Shown here piece by piece: positions 1 through 9,058 of a stretch of DNA of 64,000 nt (positions are counted from its first letter, which is position 1; each line of letters opens with the position of its first letter). The notes under the pieces are model-generated. The model made no database searches. It was not told where the DNA came from and saw only the letters and a program-made list of their open reading frames with translations. Location: contig CAXXIY010000002.1 of NCBI GenBank assembly GCA_963675995.2, positions 2,728,001-2,792,000 of the forward strand, given 5' to 3'. Position numbers and translations under genes: made by a program. This stretch comes from JAAFHB01 sp963675995 (GTDB taxonomy: Bacteria; Bacteroidota; Bacteroidia; Bacteroidales; Prolixibacteraceae).

Positions 1-932
1 GAATTCTTATTGATAAATCCAGCTTGTATTTCTTCGGCCCGGAGTGAGTTTTCGATATCGTGCGACTGAAGTAACAAAGGGATTGGATAACTAAGGCTCT
101 CCTTTACGAATTTCAGGAGTTCGATCCCTGCATCCTCGTCGTCAATCCCATTTCTTGAAAATTTCACATCAGAGATCACACAGAGAAGATTCTCCTTGTA
201 TTCATAAATAACCTCCAAAGCATCCTCATAAGTACTTACTAACAACACCTTAGGTCGTGCACGATACTTAAATATCTTGTGAAGCTCGTCAGTTGACTCA
301 TCTGATACCAGGGCTTGAGTCTGCGTCATAACACTGGCGAATAGGAGTGGTAAATAACGCGAATAATACTTGATGGAATCTTCTACTAGCAGGATGATCC
401 TCACCCCTCCAAGTCTGGTATCTTTTGAAACATTTTTCTTATCCTCGATGTATTTAATCATTGCAAGGAAGACATTCGAATTCCCGTTCCATACAAATAC
501 ACGGTCGATGGCAGGTATCCTTGTGGCTGCAATTTTAAAATACCGGACATCGCTATTGTTGTTTACAAGCAATAAAATGGGTATTCGAGGTTTGGCTGCG
601 TTGATTTCATTGACAATTTTCAATGGCATCTCCTTATCGACCCCCGCCATAATTATAGCGAGATCAAAGTGTCTGTTATTAAGGATTTTATTGACATCTT
701 CTTCTGTATTAACACTGGTAAACCTGGGTGCAGCATACAGATTTAGCTGAAGGTATTCCCCAAAAATCTTGTCAGAAAACTGCCCTTCCCTTTCAATGGC
801 ATAGGAGTCATATAGTGTGGCAAAAAGTAATACCTCTTTTACCTTATTGGGCATCAGCTCCTGAAAAATATCTCTGTCGGACTTTCTTCTCTTATAAACT
901 GCTGATATTGATATATTTTCAAATTTTTCCAT
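1..932 (-). CDS. PEP/pyruvate-binding (PEP synthase-like) protein, N-terminal part, cut by window edge
   Basis: An uninterrupted minus-strand frame starts at ATG 932 (MEKFENISISAVYKRRK) and runs off the left edge after about 310 codons without a stop. Two receiver-like alpha/beta segments are visible. The first covers about residues 28-160. The second covers about 190-310, with a VLLVST strand, a VISDVKF strand holding a candidate acceptor Asp, and an IPLLLQS strand. From memory of the family, Bacteroidota PEP/pyruvate-binding domain proteins of about 990 residues start this way, with an ATP-grasp domain following. That catalytic part would lie outside the window, so the enzyme name is inference from the N-terminus. 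Plus-strand open frames over this span are shadows. Confidence 0.6.
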   Translation of the reverse strand, partial: MEKFENISISAVYKRRKSDRDIFQELMPNKVKEVLLFATLYDSYAIEREGQFSDKIFGEYLQLNLYAAPRFTSVNTEEDVNKILNNRHFDLAIIMAGVDKEMPLKIVNEINAAKPRIPILLLVNNNSDVRYFKIAATRIPAIDRVFVWNGNSNVFLAMIKYIEDKKNVSKDTRLGGVRIILLVEDSIKYYSRYLPLLFASVMTQTQALVSDESTDELHKIFKYRARPKVLLVSTYEDALEVIYEYKENLLCVISDVKFSRNGIDDEDAGIELLKFVKESLSYPIPLLLQSHDIENSLRAEEIQAGFINKN

Positions 933-990
933 AATTTAAATCACTCGGTGATTAACACCCTAAAGTTAATTAAAAATAGATTAAAAACAG

Positions 991-1012
991 AAAAGGGGCC
1001 GCAGCCCCTTTT
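991..1012 (-). terminator. Rho-independent terminator of korAB
   Basis: A perfect 9-bp inverted repeat (AAAAGGGGC / GCCCCTTTT) with a 4-nt loop lies about 20 bp past the korB stop. On the minus strand it is followed by CTGTTTTTAATC, a U-rich tract. It separates korAB from the next minus-strand gene. Confidence 0.8.
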
Positions 1013-1031
1013 CGCAAATAATTCAGGTGAT

Positions 1032-2048
1032 TTAATCCACCACCCATGTATTTCCACTTCCAAGTAGATCGTCAATAGATTTGATCCTGGCCTTACTTTT
1101 CACATCGGCAATTTGTTGCTCCATCAGTTGATCGTAAACAGGCGAAACAACAGACCTGATCACTCCCATGGCAACCGGAAAGTCAGGCAACTTCATCCCG
1201 ATCAATTGCTGATGGACATAGCCGTTTGGTTCTGTAACATCATGAATCAGAATATCATCAGGGGTGATTCCATTTTCGCCAATGGTTACGACCTTTAAAA
1301 CAGCCTTATCAAAAATGAGTCCTTTATCTTTATTGATTCCAAAAATCATTGGTTCACCATGCTTCAAAAAAATCTGTCGTTCCTCGCGCATTTTCGGATC
1401 TGAAATTTCGGCATGAATTCCATCGTTGAAGATGACACAATTTTGCAGAACCTCTACCACAGAGGTACCCTGATGTTTTGCAGCCTCTTCGAAAACCTCC
1501 TGCGAATGACGAATATTATTATCAACAGCTCTGGCAAAGAAAGTTCCTCCAGCTCCAAGGACCAATTGTCCGGGTATAAAGGGGCTCTCAATGGTCCCCT
1601 GAGGGGAAGTTTTTGTTACAGCACCCCTATCTGAAGTTGGTGAATACTGACCTTTTGTCAATCCATAAATCTTGTTGTTAAACAAGATGATATTGAGGTC
1701 AATATTTCTCCTGATGCAATGAATAAAATGGTTTCCTCCAATGGCTAAACCATCGCCATCGCCTGTGATTTCCCAGACACATAGCTTAGGATTGGCGCAT
1801 TTAACACCCGAGGCTACCGCGGCTGCACGACCATGAATAGTGTGAAATCCATAAGTACTCATATAATAGGGAAATCTTGAGGAACAACCAATGCCGGAGA
1901 TAACGGCAAAATCCTCCTGCTTAATCCCCAAATTGGCCATTGCCTTTTGAATGGAATTCAGTACGGCATGATCCCCACAACCCGGGCACCAACGAACTTC
2001 ATTTTCGCTCTTAAAATCTTTTAATGTATATTCCAAAATTTCTGTCAT
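1032..2048 (-). CDS. korB: 2-oxoglutarate (2-oxoacid):ferredoxin oxidoreductase, beta subunit
   Basis: This is the thiamine-diphosphate-binding beta subunit of an oxygen-sensitive 2-oxoacid:ferredoxin oxidoreductase, which converts 2-oxoglutarate and CoA to succinyl-CoA, CO2 and reduced ferredoxin. Visible features are the N-terminal WCPGCGDHAVL cluster/TPP region, the GDGDGLAIGGNH Mg-TPP motif and NNKIYGLTKGQYSPTS. The length (338 aa) is normal for KorB. I chose ATG 2048, which shares a base with the korA stop (TGATG) and has GGAGG seven bases upstream; a GTG at 2051 is the alternative. The overlap indicates translational coupling to the alpha subunit. Specificity for 2-oxoglutarate over other 2-oxoacids is inferred from the family. 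Confidence 0.9.
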   Translation of the reverse strand: MTEILEYTLKDFKSENEVRWCPGCGDHAVLNSIQKAMANLGIKQEDFAVISGIGCSSRFPYYMSTYGFHTIHGRAAAVASGVKCANPKLCVWEITGDGDGLAIGGNHFIHCIRRNIDLNIILFNNKIYGLTKGQYSPTSDRGAVTKTSPQGTIESPFIPGQLVLGAGGTFFARAVDNNIRHSQEVFEEAAKHQGTSVVEVLQNCVIFNDGIHAEISDPKMREERQIFLKHGEPMIFGINKDKGLIFDKAVLKVVTIGENGITPDDILIHDVTEPNGYVHQQLIGMKLPDFPVAMGVIRSVVSPVYDQLMEQQIADVKSKARIKSIDDLLGSGNTWVVD

Positions 2049-3889
2049 CACTTTTCCTCCAGAATTTTTTCAAAATTTTCAATTAATTCCTGTATTGTAA
2101 AAGGTAGCCCCTGAACCTTATTGTATTGGTGATAGACGAAACCAGGCACCTTATCCCTGAGATATGCAACAAACTGACCAAGGTTCAATTCGCACACCAC
2201 AATTTTTTTAAATCTTCCAAAGACCTCTGCTGTATTTCCAGGTAGAGGTTTAATATAATTAAAATGAGCCAATCCGATATTAACACCTTTCAGTCTCATT
2301 TCCCTTACAGCGCTTTCCATATATCCAAATGTTCCACCCCAGCCAACAACCAACAAGTCACCCTGCTGATCTCCGTAAACTTCCAGTTCAGGGATCATGT
2401 CCACAACACGATTGACCTTCTCATCACGGATTTGCACCATTCTCTGGTGATTAGCAGGATCATGACTAACATTTCCAGCTATATCTTTTTCAAGCCCTCC
2501 AATACGATGCTGGAAACCATCCATTCCTGGAATTGCCCATTCACGAGCCAGTGTTTTTTCGTCGCGGACATAGGGTTTAAATGTTTCCGGATTGGTAGCA
2601 AACCGGGGAGAAATTGTTGGTAAATCACTGAATCTTGGTATTTTCCATGGTTCTGAACCATTACCAAGAAATCCATCAGTCAGTAATACGACTGGAACCA
2701 TTCGTTCAAGAGCTATTTTAGCAGAGACAAAGGCGAAATGGAAGCAGTCTGAAGGGGTTGAAGCTGCAATAACGACAACCGGGCTTTCGCCATTCCTGCC
2801 ATATAATGTTTGAAGAAGGTCGGATTGTTCCGTTTTTGTAGGAAGTCCGGTTGAAGGTCCCCCGCGTTGTACATTAACAACGACCAGAGGCAATTCGGCC
2901 ATCACACTCAATCCCAAAGCCTCAGATTTTAACGCAAAACCGGGCCCCGAAGTAGAAGTTACTGCCAGCTTTCCGGCAAATGAGGCGCCTATTGCAGTAC
3001 AAATACCAGCAATTTCATCCTCAGCCTGAAAACTTTTTACCCCAAGATCCTTACGATCAGCAAGGGCCTGAAGGATTTCGGTTGCAGGAGTGATAGGATA
3101 AGAGCCAATAAACAGATCGAGTCCGGCCTTATGTGAAGCTGCGAGCAAACCCCAGGCAGTAGCAAGATTTCCATTGATGTTCCGATAGGTCCCTTTTTCG
3201 ATTTCAGCAGGATGAACAACGTACCGGGGTGTCAGATGTTCAAGTGTCAGACCATAGTTCCATCCGGCATGTAACACCCGTAGATTTGTTTCGACCACCA
3301 CTGCACTTTTGGCAAATTTCCTCTTAATAAATTTCTCAATATAATCCAATGGCTTACTGAAAACCCAGCAGATCAATCCAAGCGCAAACATATTCTTACT
3401 CCGAAGAATACTTTTGTTGTCAATGTCAAGGTCTTTTAAGGCCTCTCTTGTCATACTGGTAATTGGTACCGGAACTTTAAAATAATCCTGAAGGTTACAC
3501 TCTTCAAAAGGATCACCGGTTTTCAATTTTGCCTTATCAAAATTCTTTTGTGTAAAACTATCAACATCATAGAATATTGTCCCACCGGGGCGCATAAAGC
3601 TGGCATTTGCCTTGACTGCTGCAGGATTCATTGCCACCAAAATATGGGCGAAGTCACCCGGTGTGGTAACTCTCCCCTTCCCAAATTGAACCTGAAAACC
3701 TGAGATACCCCCTATTGTCCCCTGAGGCGCCCTGATTTCCGATGGATAATCAGGAAAGGTGGAAATATCGTTCCCAAATAATGCCGAAGTATCCGAAAAA
3801 AGGGCTCCCGTCAACTGCATTCCATCGCCGGAGTCACCCGAAAACCGGATTGCAACCTCTTCCAGTTCAATGATCTTTGTTTCAATCAT
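2048..3889 (-). CDS. korA: 2-oxoglutarate (2-oxoacid):ferredoxin oxidoreductase, fused gamma-alpha subunit
   Basis: The protein has 613 residues. The first 200 or so form the gamma domain (IRFSGDSGDGMQLTGALF, ending near residue 210). From about residue 235 comes the pyrimidine-binding alpha domain (GNLATAWGLLAAS, then GSYPITPATEILQALA and TSTSGPGFALK), and a C-terminal transketolase-like domain follows. The gamma-alpha fusion is the usual KorA layout in Bacteroidota. With KorB it supplies reduced ferredoxin in the oxidative TCA branch, and the window also encodes an NADP isocitrate dehydrogenase that makes the substrate. The start codon has no strong Shine-Dalgarno sequence, as is common in this phylum. 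Confidence 0.9.
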   Translation of the reverse strand: MIETKIIELEEVAIRFSGDSGDGMQLTGALFSDTSALFGNDISTFPDYPSEIRAPQGTIGGISGFQVQFGKGRVTTPGDFAHILVAMNPAAVKANASFMRPGGTIFYDVDSFTQKNFDKAKLKTGDPFEECNLQDYFKVPVPITSMTREALKDLDIDNKSILRSKNMFALGLICWVFSKPLDYIEKFIKRKFAKSAVVVETNLRVLHAGWNYGLTLEHLTPRYVVHPAEIEKGTYRNINGNLATAWGLLAASHKAGLDLFIGSYPITPATEILQALADRKDLGVKSFQAEDEIAGICTAIGASFAGKLAVTSTSGPGFALKSEALGLSVMAELPLVVVNVQRGGPSTGLPTKTEQSDLLQTLYGRNGESPVVVIAASTPSDCFHFAFVSAKIALERMVPVVLLTDGFLGNGSEPWKIPRFSDLPTISPRFATNPETFKPYVRDEKTLAREWAIPGMDGFQHRIGGLEKDIAGNVSHDPANHQRMVQIRDEKVNRVVDMIPELEVYGDQQGDLLVVGWGGTFGYMESAVREMRLKGVNIGLAHFNYIKPLPGNTAEVFGRFKKIVVCELNLGQFVAYLRDKVPGFVYHQYNKVQGLPFTIQELIENFEKILEEK

Positions 3890-4001
3890 GATGATAAAAA
3901 TAATAAATATTTGCTGTTTGACTTATAAAGACTTAACGAATTGAATACTTTAATCTTAATCTATCTTACTGCATTTCAGCTATTTAAAAAATTAAATTAG
4001 G

Positions 4002-4009
4002 CAAAAATA
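4002..4009 (-). promoter_or_regulatory. Possible -7 box for korAB
   Basis: The minus strand reads TATTTTTG, matching the Bacteroidota -7 consensus TAnnTTTG, about 105 bp upstream of korA. No clear TTG -33 element is seen at 19-21 nt, so support is weak. Confidence 0.3.
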
Positions 4010-4048
4010 AAAGATTTAAACTTCCTGAGTCTGAAAAATTTTATTGTT

Positions 4049-4079
4049 CTGTGAAATGCGCTGCATATTACTAATTTTG
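4049..4079 (+). promoter_or_regulatory. Possible promoter for the gamma-CA/sugar cassette
   Basis: TAATTTTG at 4072-4079 fits the -7 consensus TAnnTTTG and ends 28 bp before ATG 4108. The -33 position holds only a TTCTG-like sequence. It lies in the 218-bp gap divergent from korA. Confidence 0.45.
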
Positions 4080-4107
4080 GAGTACAAATTAAAACAATTT
4101 TAATCGA

Positions 4108-4632
4108 ATGGCTATAATAAAATCACTTCTCGGAAAAACACCTGTTTTCGGAGAGAACTGTTTTCTTGCAGAAAACGCGGTAATCATTGGTGATACTACC
4201 CTGGGAGACAATTGCAGTATCTGGTTTGGTGCCGTACTCAGGGGCGATGTTCACTACATCAGAATCGGCAATAATGTAAATATTCAGGACAACGCTGTGA
4301 TCCACGCCACATACCTAAAATCACCGACCAATATCGGTAATAATGTATCGATTGCACATGGTGCAATCGTCCATGGTTGTACTATTCACGATAATGTCCT
4401 TATAGGGATGAATGCCGTCATCCTTGATGATGCCATCATTAACAGTAATTCAATAATTGCTGCCGGGGCAGTTGTTACCAAAGGGACGATTATTGAATCG
4501 GGTTCTGTTTATGGAGGTTCTCCTGCAAGAAAAATAAAAGATATGAGTCCCGAATTACTTGAAGGTGAAATTAACAGGATTGCCAACAATTATCACAAAT
4601 ATTCGGGATGGTACAAAGGAACAAATGATTAA
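4108..4632 (+). CDS. Gamma carbonic anhydrase-like hexapeptide-repeat protein
   Basis: This 174-aa protein consists largely of hexapeptide repeats of a left-handed beta-helix (for example GDTTLGDNCSIWFGAVLRGD, then NNVSIAHGAIVHGCTIHDN). The three histidines expected to bind metal are in VIHAT, IAHGA and VHGC. It ends with a short C-terminal helix. This matches the YrdA/PaaY/CaiE-type gamma carbonic anhydrase family. True carbonic anhydrase activity cannot be asserted, because many members are uncharacterised. It is 37 bp upstream of the sugar MFS gene on the same strand and may share its transcript, though a functional link is not evident. Confidence 0.82.
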   Translation: MAIIKSLLGKTPVFGENCFLAENAVIIGDTTLGDNCSIWFGAVLRGDVHYIRIGNNVNIQDNAVIHATYLKSPTNIGNNVSIAHGAIVHGCTIHDNVLIGMNAVILDDAIINSNSIIAAGAVVTKGTIIESGSVYGGSPARKIKDMSPELLEGEINRIANNYHKYSGWYKGTND

Positions 4633-4669
4633 TTTAGCATAAATTACCCACTATTTAAAAACCCCTAAA

Positions 4670-5881
4670 ATGGAAATGACGCAAACAGCTAAAAAAAACT
4701 ATCTGCTCCCGTTGATAATCGTCGGAATCATGTTTTTTGCCATTGGTTTCGCATTGGGTATAAACAGTTATCTGATTCCATTACTCAACAAGGCGCTACA
4801 GATTTCATCCGGACAATCGTATCTTGTACTTGCAGCCACTTTTTCTGCATTTCTCATCTTTGGGTACCCGGCATCAATGGTGATTGGAAAAATTGGTTAT
4901 AAGCGGACAATGGCCCTTTCGTTTTTGATGTTCGCAGTTGGTTTTTACCTTTTTATCCCTTCTGCAAGGCTGGGAAGTCTGCCGCTCTTTCTGTTTGCTT
5001 CATTTATAAGCGGTATGGGTAATGCTTTTTTACAAGCTTCTGTCAATCCTTACATCACCATTTTAGGTCCAATCGATAGCGCTGCCAAACGGATGTGTTT
5101 TATGGGTATTGCCAACAAACTGGCATGGCCGATTGCGCCGCTTTTCCTCTCCCTGGTGATCAGCAAAAGTGTTAAGGATGTCCAACTTACTGATATCAAT
5201 CTACCATTTTATATTATTATCGGAGTGTTTATTCTACTGGGTATATTAGCATTTTTTGCTCCACTGCCTGAGGTTAAAGCCGCAGGAGAAGAAGAAGATC
5301 ACGCGCAAGACTGCCTTTATGCCGCCAATAAAAAATCAATCTGGGAATTTCCTCACCTCCTGCTTGGAGGACTTACTCTATTTCTCTATGTCGGTGTCGA
5401 AACGATCTCGCTTGGAACACTGGTTGATTATGCGACAAGTATCAATTTACCCAATCCTGACCTTTTTGCATGGATAGCGCCAATCGGAATGGTGATCGGA
5501 TACATATGCGGGGTCATTTTGATTCCAAAATACCTCAGCCAGGCCAAAGCTTTACTTATTTGCGCTATAATTGCAATTGTTGGTTCAACATTGGTCGTTT
5601 TAGTTACCGAGTCAATTTCAATTTATTTCATCTCCATGATGGCACTTGGTTGTTCGCTGATGTGGCCCGCTTTATGGCCTCTCGCTATTGCCGATCTGGG
5701 TAGGTTTACCAAAGCAGGATCATCGCTACTGGTAATTGCAATAGTAGGCGGCGCAGTTATTCCTACGATTTACGGCTTCCTGAAAGATGCGTTCGGGGCT
5801 CAAAATGCATACTGGATTGCCCTACCATGTTTTTTGTTTATACTTTACTATGCATTAAGTGGTCACAAAATCAGAAAATAG
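4670..5881 (+). CDS. Sugar MFS transporter, FucP/glucose-galactose permease family
   Basis: This 403-aa protein has about 12 hydrophobic segments, starting with LPLIIVGIMFFAIGFALGINSYLIPLLNKAL, an N-terminus typical of FucP/GluP/NagP-type sugar:proton symporters. A hydrophilic loop (about residues 200-220, EVKAAGEEEDHAQD) separates the two six-helix halves. It precedes a sugar nucleotidyltransferase and a NahK-like kinase by 33 bp and in the same orientation. The likely substrate is therefore the hexose or N-acetylhexosamine that the kinase phosphorylates (inference). Confidence 0.82.
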   Translation: MEMTQTAKKNYLLPLIIVGIMFFAIGFALGINSYLIPLLNKALQISSGQSYLVLAATFSAFLIFGYPASMVIGKIGYKRTMALSFLMFAVGFYLFIPSARLGSLPLFLFASFISGMGNAFLQASVNPYITILGPIDSAAKRMCFMGIANKLAWPIAPLFLSLVISKSVKDVQLTDINLPFYIIIGVFILLGILAFFAPLPEVKAAGEEEDHAQDCLYAANKKSIWEFPHLLLGGLTLFLYVGVETISLGTLVDYATSINLPNPDLFAWIAPIGMVIGYICGVILIPKYLSQAKALLICAIIAIVGSTLVVLVTESISIYFISMMALGCSLMWPALWPLAIADLGRFTKAGSSLLVIAIVGGAVIPTIYGFLKDAFGAQNAYWIALPCFLFILYYALSGHKIRK

Positions 5882-5914
5882 TCCTATAATTGCAGGTAAT
5901 TTTCAATTTAGATT

Positions 5915-6811
5915 ATGAAACCAACACTGGTAATACTTGCGGCCGGCATGGGAAGTCGTTATGGCGGTCTTAAACAATTGGATGAAGTTGGACCCAATGG
6001 CGAAGCAATCATCGATTATTCACTTTATGATGCGATAAGAGCCGGCTTCGGAAAAGTTATTTTTGTGATCCGAACCGATTTTGCCGAAGAATTTAAGGCA
6101 AGATTCGAACCTAAGCTCCGAAACAAGATTGAGGTAGGTTATGTTTACCAGTCTCTCGATAAAATACCGGATGGATCAGTTGTGAACCCTGAAAGGGAAA
6201 AACCCTGGGGAACTGCCCATGCTACATTAATGGCCGAGGGTGTAGTAAATGAGCCATTGGCTGTGATCAATGCCGATGATTTTTACGGATACAGAGCCTA
6301 CCAGGTAATAGCCGGTTTTCTTGCCAATTCTACCGACGAAAATGAGTATGCTATGGTTGGTTACAACGTTTCAAATACCCTTTCTGATTTTGGAACGGTG
6401 TCGCGTGGAGTTTGCAACACTGATAAAGATGGAAATCTGACAACCGTTGTAGAAAGGACTAAGATCAAAAGAGATGATGATGGAATATTCTATTACGAAG
6501 GTGATGAACGTTTCAGTCTTGAAGAGGATACCCCTGTTTCAATGAATTTCTGGGGACTTAAACCCAATGTGTTTAAATATCTGAATGAAGGGTTTAAGGA
6601 CTTCCTTCTTCATCATGGGAACGAGTTAAAATCAGAATATTTTATTCCCCTGTTAATCAACGATAACATTATAAAAGGGACAATACAGACAAAAGTGCTG
6701 CAATGCGACTCACCATGGTTTGGTGTCACCTACAGGGAAGACAAACCATTTGTTCAACAACGCATTAAAGATTTAATTCTAGGCGGAGAATATCCGGAAA
6801 AATTGTGGTGA
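5915..6811 (+). CDS. Nucleotidyltransferase, sugar-1-phosphate type
   Basis: The 298-aa protein opens with the pyrophosphorylase signature LAAGMGSRYGGLKQL near residue 9, the nucleotide-binding loop of NDP-sugar pyrophosphorylases. VINADDFYGYRAY (about residue 128) supplies the metal-binding Asp. The fold would transfer a nucleotidyl group from NTP to a sugar 1-phosphate. The next gene encodes an anomeric-kinase-like protein, so the two could convert an imported sugar to NDP-sugar in two steps (kinase, then uridylyltransferase). Which nucleotide and which sugar are used cannot be read from the sequence. Confidence 0.75.
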   Translation: MKPTLVILAAGMGSRYGGLKQLDEVGPNGEAIIDYSLYDAIRAGFGKVIFVIRTDFAEEFKARFEPKLRNKIEVGYVYQSLDKIPDGSVVNPEREKPWGTAHATLMAEGVVNEPLAVINADDFYGYRAYQVIAGFLANSTDENEYAMVGYNVSNTLSDFGTVSRGVCNTDKDGNLTTVVERTKIKRDDDGIFYYEGDERFSLEEDTPVSMNFWGLKPNVFKYLNEGFKDFLLHHGNELKSEYFIPLLINDNIIKGTIQTKVLQCDSPWFGVTYREDKPFVQQRIKDLILGGEYPEKLW

Positions 6812-6879
6812 TATAAAGCTGGTGGATGTTTCCCATGTAGCTTGTTACGTCAAAAAAAAATGCTAAAACATTAAATAAT

Positions 6880-7974
6880 ATGAGCGCCTCATTATTTACA
6901 GAATTAGTCTCAAAATTTGATATTAAATTAAATATCAAAGAAATAACACCTTTTGGCACAGGCCATATCAACGACACCTATCTGGTAACAACCATCCCGG
7001 CAGAAGCGCCTGATTACATGCTTCAGCGTAAAAACCATAAGATATTTAAGGATGTGCCGGGGATGATGAAAAATATTGTAATTACAACCAATCATATCAG
7101 GAATCAGCTTGTCGCAGCAGGAGTAAATGAGATAGAAAGGAAAGTAATGACCTATTTTGCGGCAAAGGACGGCAAAATGTTTGTAAATGACAGTGATGGT
7201 AATTTCTGGACGATGTTTCTGTTTATAGCTGACTGTCGCGTTGTCGAGAACATTCAGGAACCTGAACAGGCATACCGTGCAGCCAACGCTTTCGGCCATT
7301 TTCAACAACAACTGGCCGACCTGCCTGGCGAGCTGCTCATCGAAACTATTCCAAATTTTCACAATGGTATTTCCAGGCTGAACGATTTTCACACTTCAAT
7401 TTCTAACGATGCCGCCGGAAGAGTAAAAGATAATCAACAATTAATTGATAAAATTCTGTATCGATCAGACGAGATGACTTTATTGCAGCGGGGACTCAAC
7501 GACAAAACAATACCACTACGGATTACTCATAATGATACAAAAATCAATAATATCCTCTTTGACCAGGATAATAATACGCTGTGTATCATTGATCTTGACA
7601 CCGTTATGCCCGGATCGGCATTGTACGATTTTGGGGATGCAATTCGCACTTTGGGAAATACTGCACCGGAGGATGAACCCGATCTTTCTAAAATTGCCTT
7701 TAACAAGGTGATATATGAAGCTTTTTCTAAAGGATATCTATCTGAGGCCAGAGCATTTTTGACATCAACTGAAATTGATTACCTTGCTTTTTCGTGTCGT
7801 TATATGGCATGGGAACAAGCTATGCGATTTTTTACCGACTATTTGAACGGCGACACCTATTATAAAACAGATTACCAAGGACATAACCTTGTTAGAACTA
7901 AGGCTCAAATCCGGTATCTCGAAGTGTTGGAGGAGAATAGGTTGGTGATGGAAACAATCGTTAAGAAAAGCTAA
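6880..7974 (+). CDS. Phosphotransferase of the APH fold, N-acetylhexosamine 1-kinase (NahK)-like
   Basis: The 364-aa protein has the aminoglycoside phosphotransferase-like kinase fold. The catalytic segment reads ITHNDTKINNILF (Brenner-type loop, about residue 216), followed by IIDLDTVMPGSALYDFGDAIR with the metal-binding Asp. HNDTK and DLDTxMP closely resemble what I recall of bifidobacterial NahK (DTKLENFLF, DLDTIMP), more so than antibiotic-resistance kinases. Genomic pairing with a nucleotidyltransferase and sugar permease supports an anomeric sugar kinase, so a resistance call should be avoided. The gap to the upstream gene is 68 bp. Confidence 0.72.
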   Translation: MSASLFTELVSKFDIKLNIKEITPFGTGHINDTYLVTTIPAEAPDYMLQRKNHKIFKDVPGMMKNIVITTNHIRNQLVAAGVNEIERKVMTYFAAKDGKMFVNDSDGNFWTMFLFIADCRVVENIQEPEQAYRAANAFGHFQQQLADLPGELLIETIPNFHNGISRLNDFHTSISNDAAGRVKDNQQLIDKILYRSDEMTLLQRGLNDKTIPLRITHNDTKINNILFDQDNNTLCIIDLDTVMPGSALYDFGDAIRTLGNTAPEDEPDLSKIAFNKVIYEAFSKGYLSEARAFLTSTEIDYLAFSCRYMAWEQAMRFFTDYLNGDTYYKTDYQGHNLVRTKAQIRYLEVLEENRLVMETIVKKS

Positions 7975-8071
7975 GGTTGGGCAGACCGACCCTATTTCAG
8001 CAAATACAGTACTAAGAATCAGAACGATGACCTGTGTCTTCAAATTGATTGTCCATCTTTAAATATTTAAT

Positions 8072-9016
8072 TTATTTTCTCAGGGTAAATTCAAAGTTGG
8101 CCCCTTTCCCAATCTCCAAGGTTAAATGGATGGTACCCCCTAACCCTTCGACCAGGGATTTTACTGTTGCCAAACCTATTCCAGTCCCATTTACTCCTGA
8201 TTTGCTGGAATTTGAGGTTGTTTCGAAAATCTGAAATACCCGGTCCAAATCCTCTGCCTTAATGCCTGGTCCATTATCAATAACATTAAACTTAACATGG
8301 GTCTTTAAGTCTTCGATCGTAATTGAAATCTTAATATCCCTTTTATCGTTGTATTTGAGACAATTAATCAGCAAAATAAGGATAATTTGCTTTGGAGCAC
8401 CCTTGTTGGTATAAACTGTAAAATTGTTCTGTGGAAGGATTGTAAACTTCGCCTCCTTATTAGGGTCAATTAACTGGATTATACCAACAATGATTTCCTT
8501 TACTATCACATTCTCCTTATCTTCCAACAATAGTCTTGTGTTTTGACTGTACTTTAAAATTTCGTCAATAAATTGGGTTAGACTGTTAGCTGAGGTGTTA
8601 ATCATTTTTATCAATTCCAATCCTTCGTCATCCAATTGTTTCGAATATTGGTAATCCAATAAATCGGCCAGCATGACAATTGTTGCAAGTGGCGATTTTA
8701 TATCATGGGTTGCTGTACCTGCAAATTTCTCAAGAATAATGTTCTGTGCTTCTGCTTCGTATGCTTTGATTTCAAGTTCATATGACTTTTTCCTCAATTC
8801 AAATAAGCTTATTATCTGATTAGACAATGCCTTCAACGCTTTCAACTGGAATTCATCCAGTGAATTGGGCTTATTATCCATAACACACAGCGTACCAAGG
8901 GGAAATCCGTTCTTGTGATTCAAGGGGACGCCAGTATAAAAAATGACATTCGGACTACCAGTAACCAGTGGATTATCAAAAAAACGTATATCATTTCGCG
9001 AATCAGGAACAATCAA
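8072..9016 (-). CDS. Sensor histidine kinase, C-terminal part of an interrupted gene
   Basis: This frame contains the rest of a GAF domain (FYTGVPLNHKNGFPLGTLCVMDN), a coiled linker (SYELEIKAYEAEAQN) and an H-box (ATHDIKSPL). The ATPase boxes follow: N-box NCLKYND, G1 DNGPGIK, G2 GTGIGLA. It is the same reading frame as the GAF fragment at 9059-9277, separated by one in-frame TAA (9059-9061). The intact protein would be about 400 aa and cytoplasmic. The start shown is TTG 9016, and no well-placed ATG follows the stop closely. The gene may be a pseudogene, a reinitiated kinase, or a consensus error. No response regulator is adjacent. Confidence 0.7.
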   Translation of the reverse strand: MIVPDSRNDIRFFDNPLVTGSPNVIFYTGVPLNHKNGFPLGTLCVMDNKPNSLDEFQLKALKALSNQIISLFELRKKSYELEIKAYEAEAQNIILEKFAGTATHDIKSPLATIVMLADLLDYQYSKQLDDEGLELIKMINTSANSLTQFIDEILKYSQNTRLLLEDKENVIVKEIIVGIIQLIDPNKEAKFTILPQNNFTVYTNKGAPKQIILILLINCLKYNDKRDIKISITIEDLKTHVKFNVIDNGPGIKAEDLDRVFQIFETTSNSSKSGVNGTGIGLATVKSLVEGLGGTIHLTLEIGKGANFEFTLRK

Positions 9017-9058
9017 AATGTTATTCTTGTCATTGATCGATTGAGCGCAAAAAGCAAG

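Noticed and set aside
1..6. The window begins exactly at an EcoRI site (GAATTC)
   Set aside because: Could hint at a clone end, but the right end is not an EcoRI site and a fixed-length window can start there by chance.
370..934. Plus-strand open frames of 126 and 68 aa
   Set aside because: They are antisense to the minus-strand PEP/pyruvate-binding gene, which has clear domain structure and codon use.
6880..7974. Aminoglycoside resistance phosphotransferase
   Set aside because: The APH fold is shared, but the HNDTK and DLDTxMP motifs and the sugar-gene neighbours fit a NahK-like sugar kinase better.
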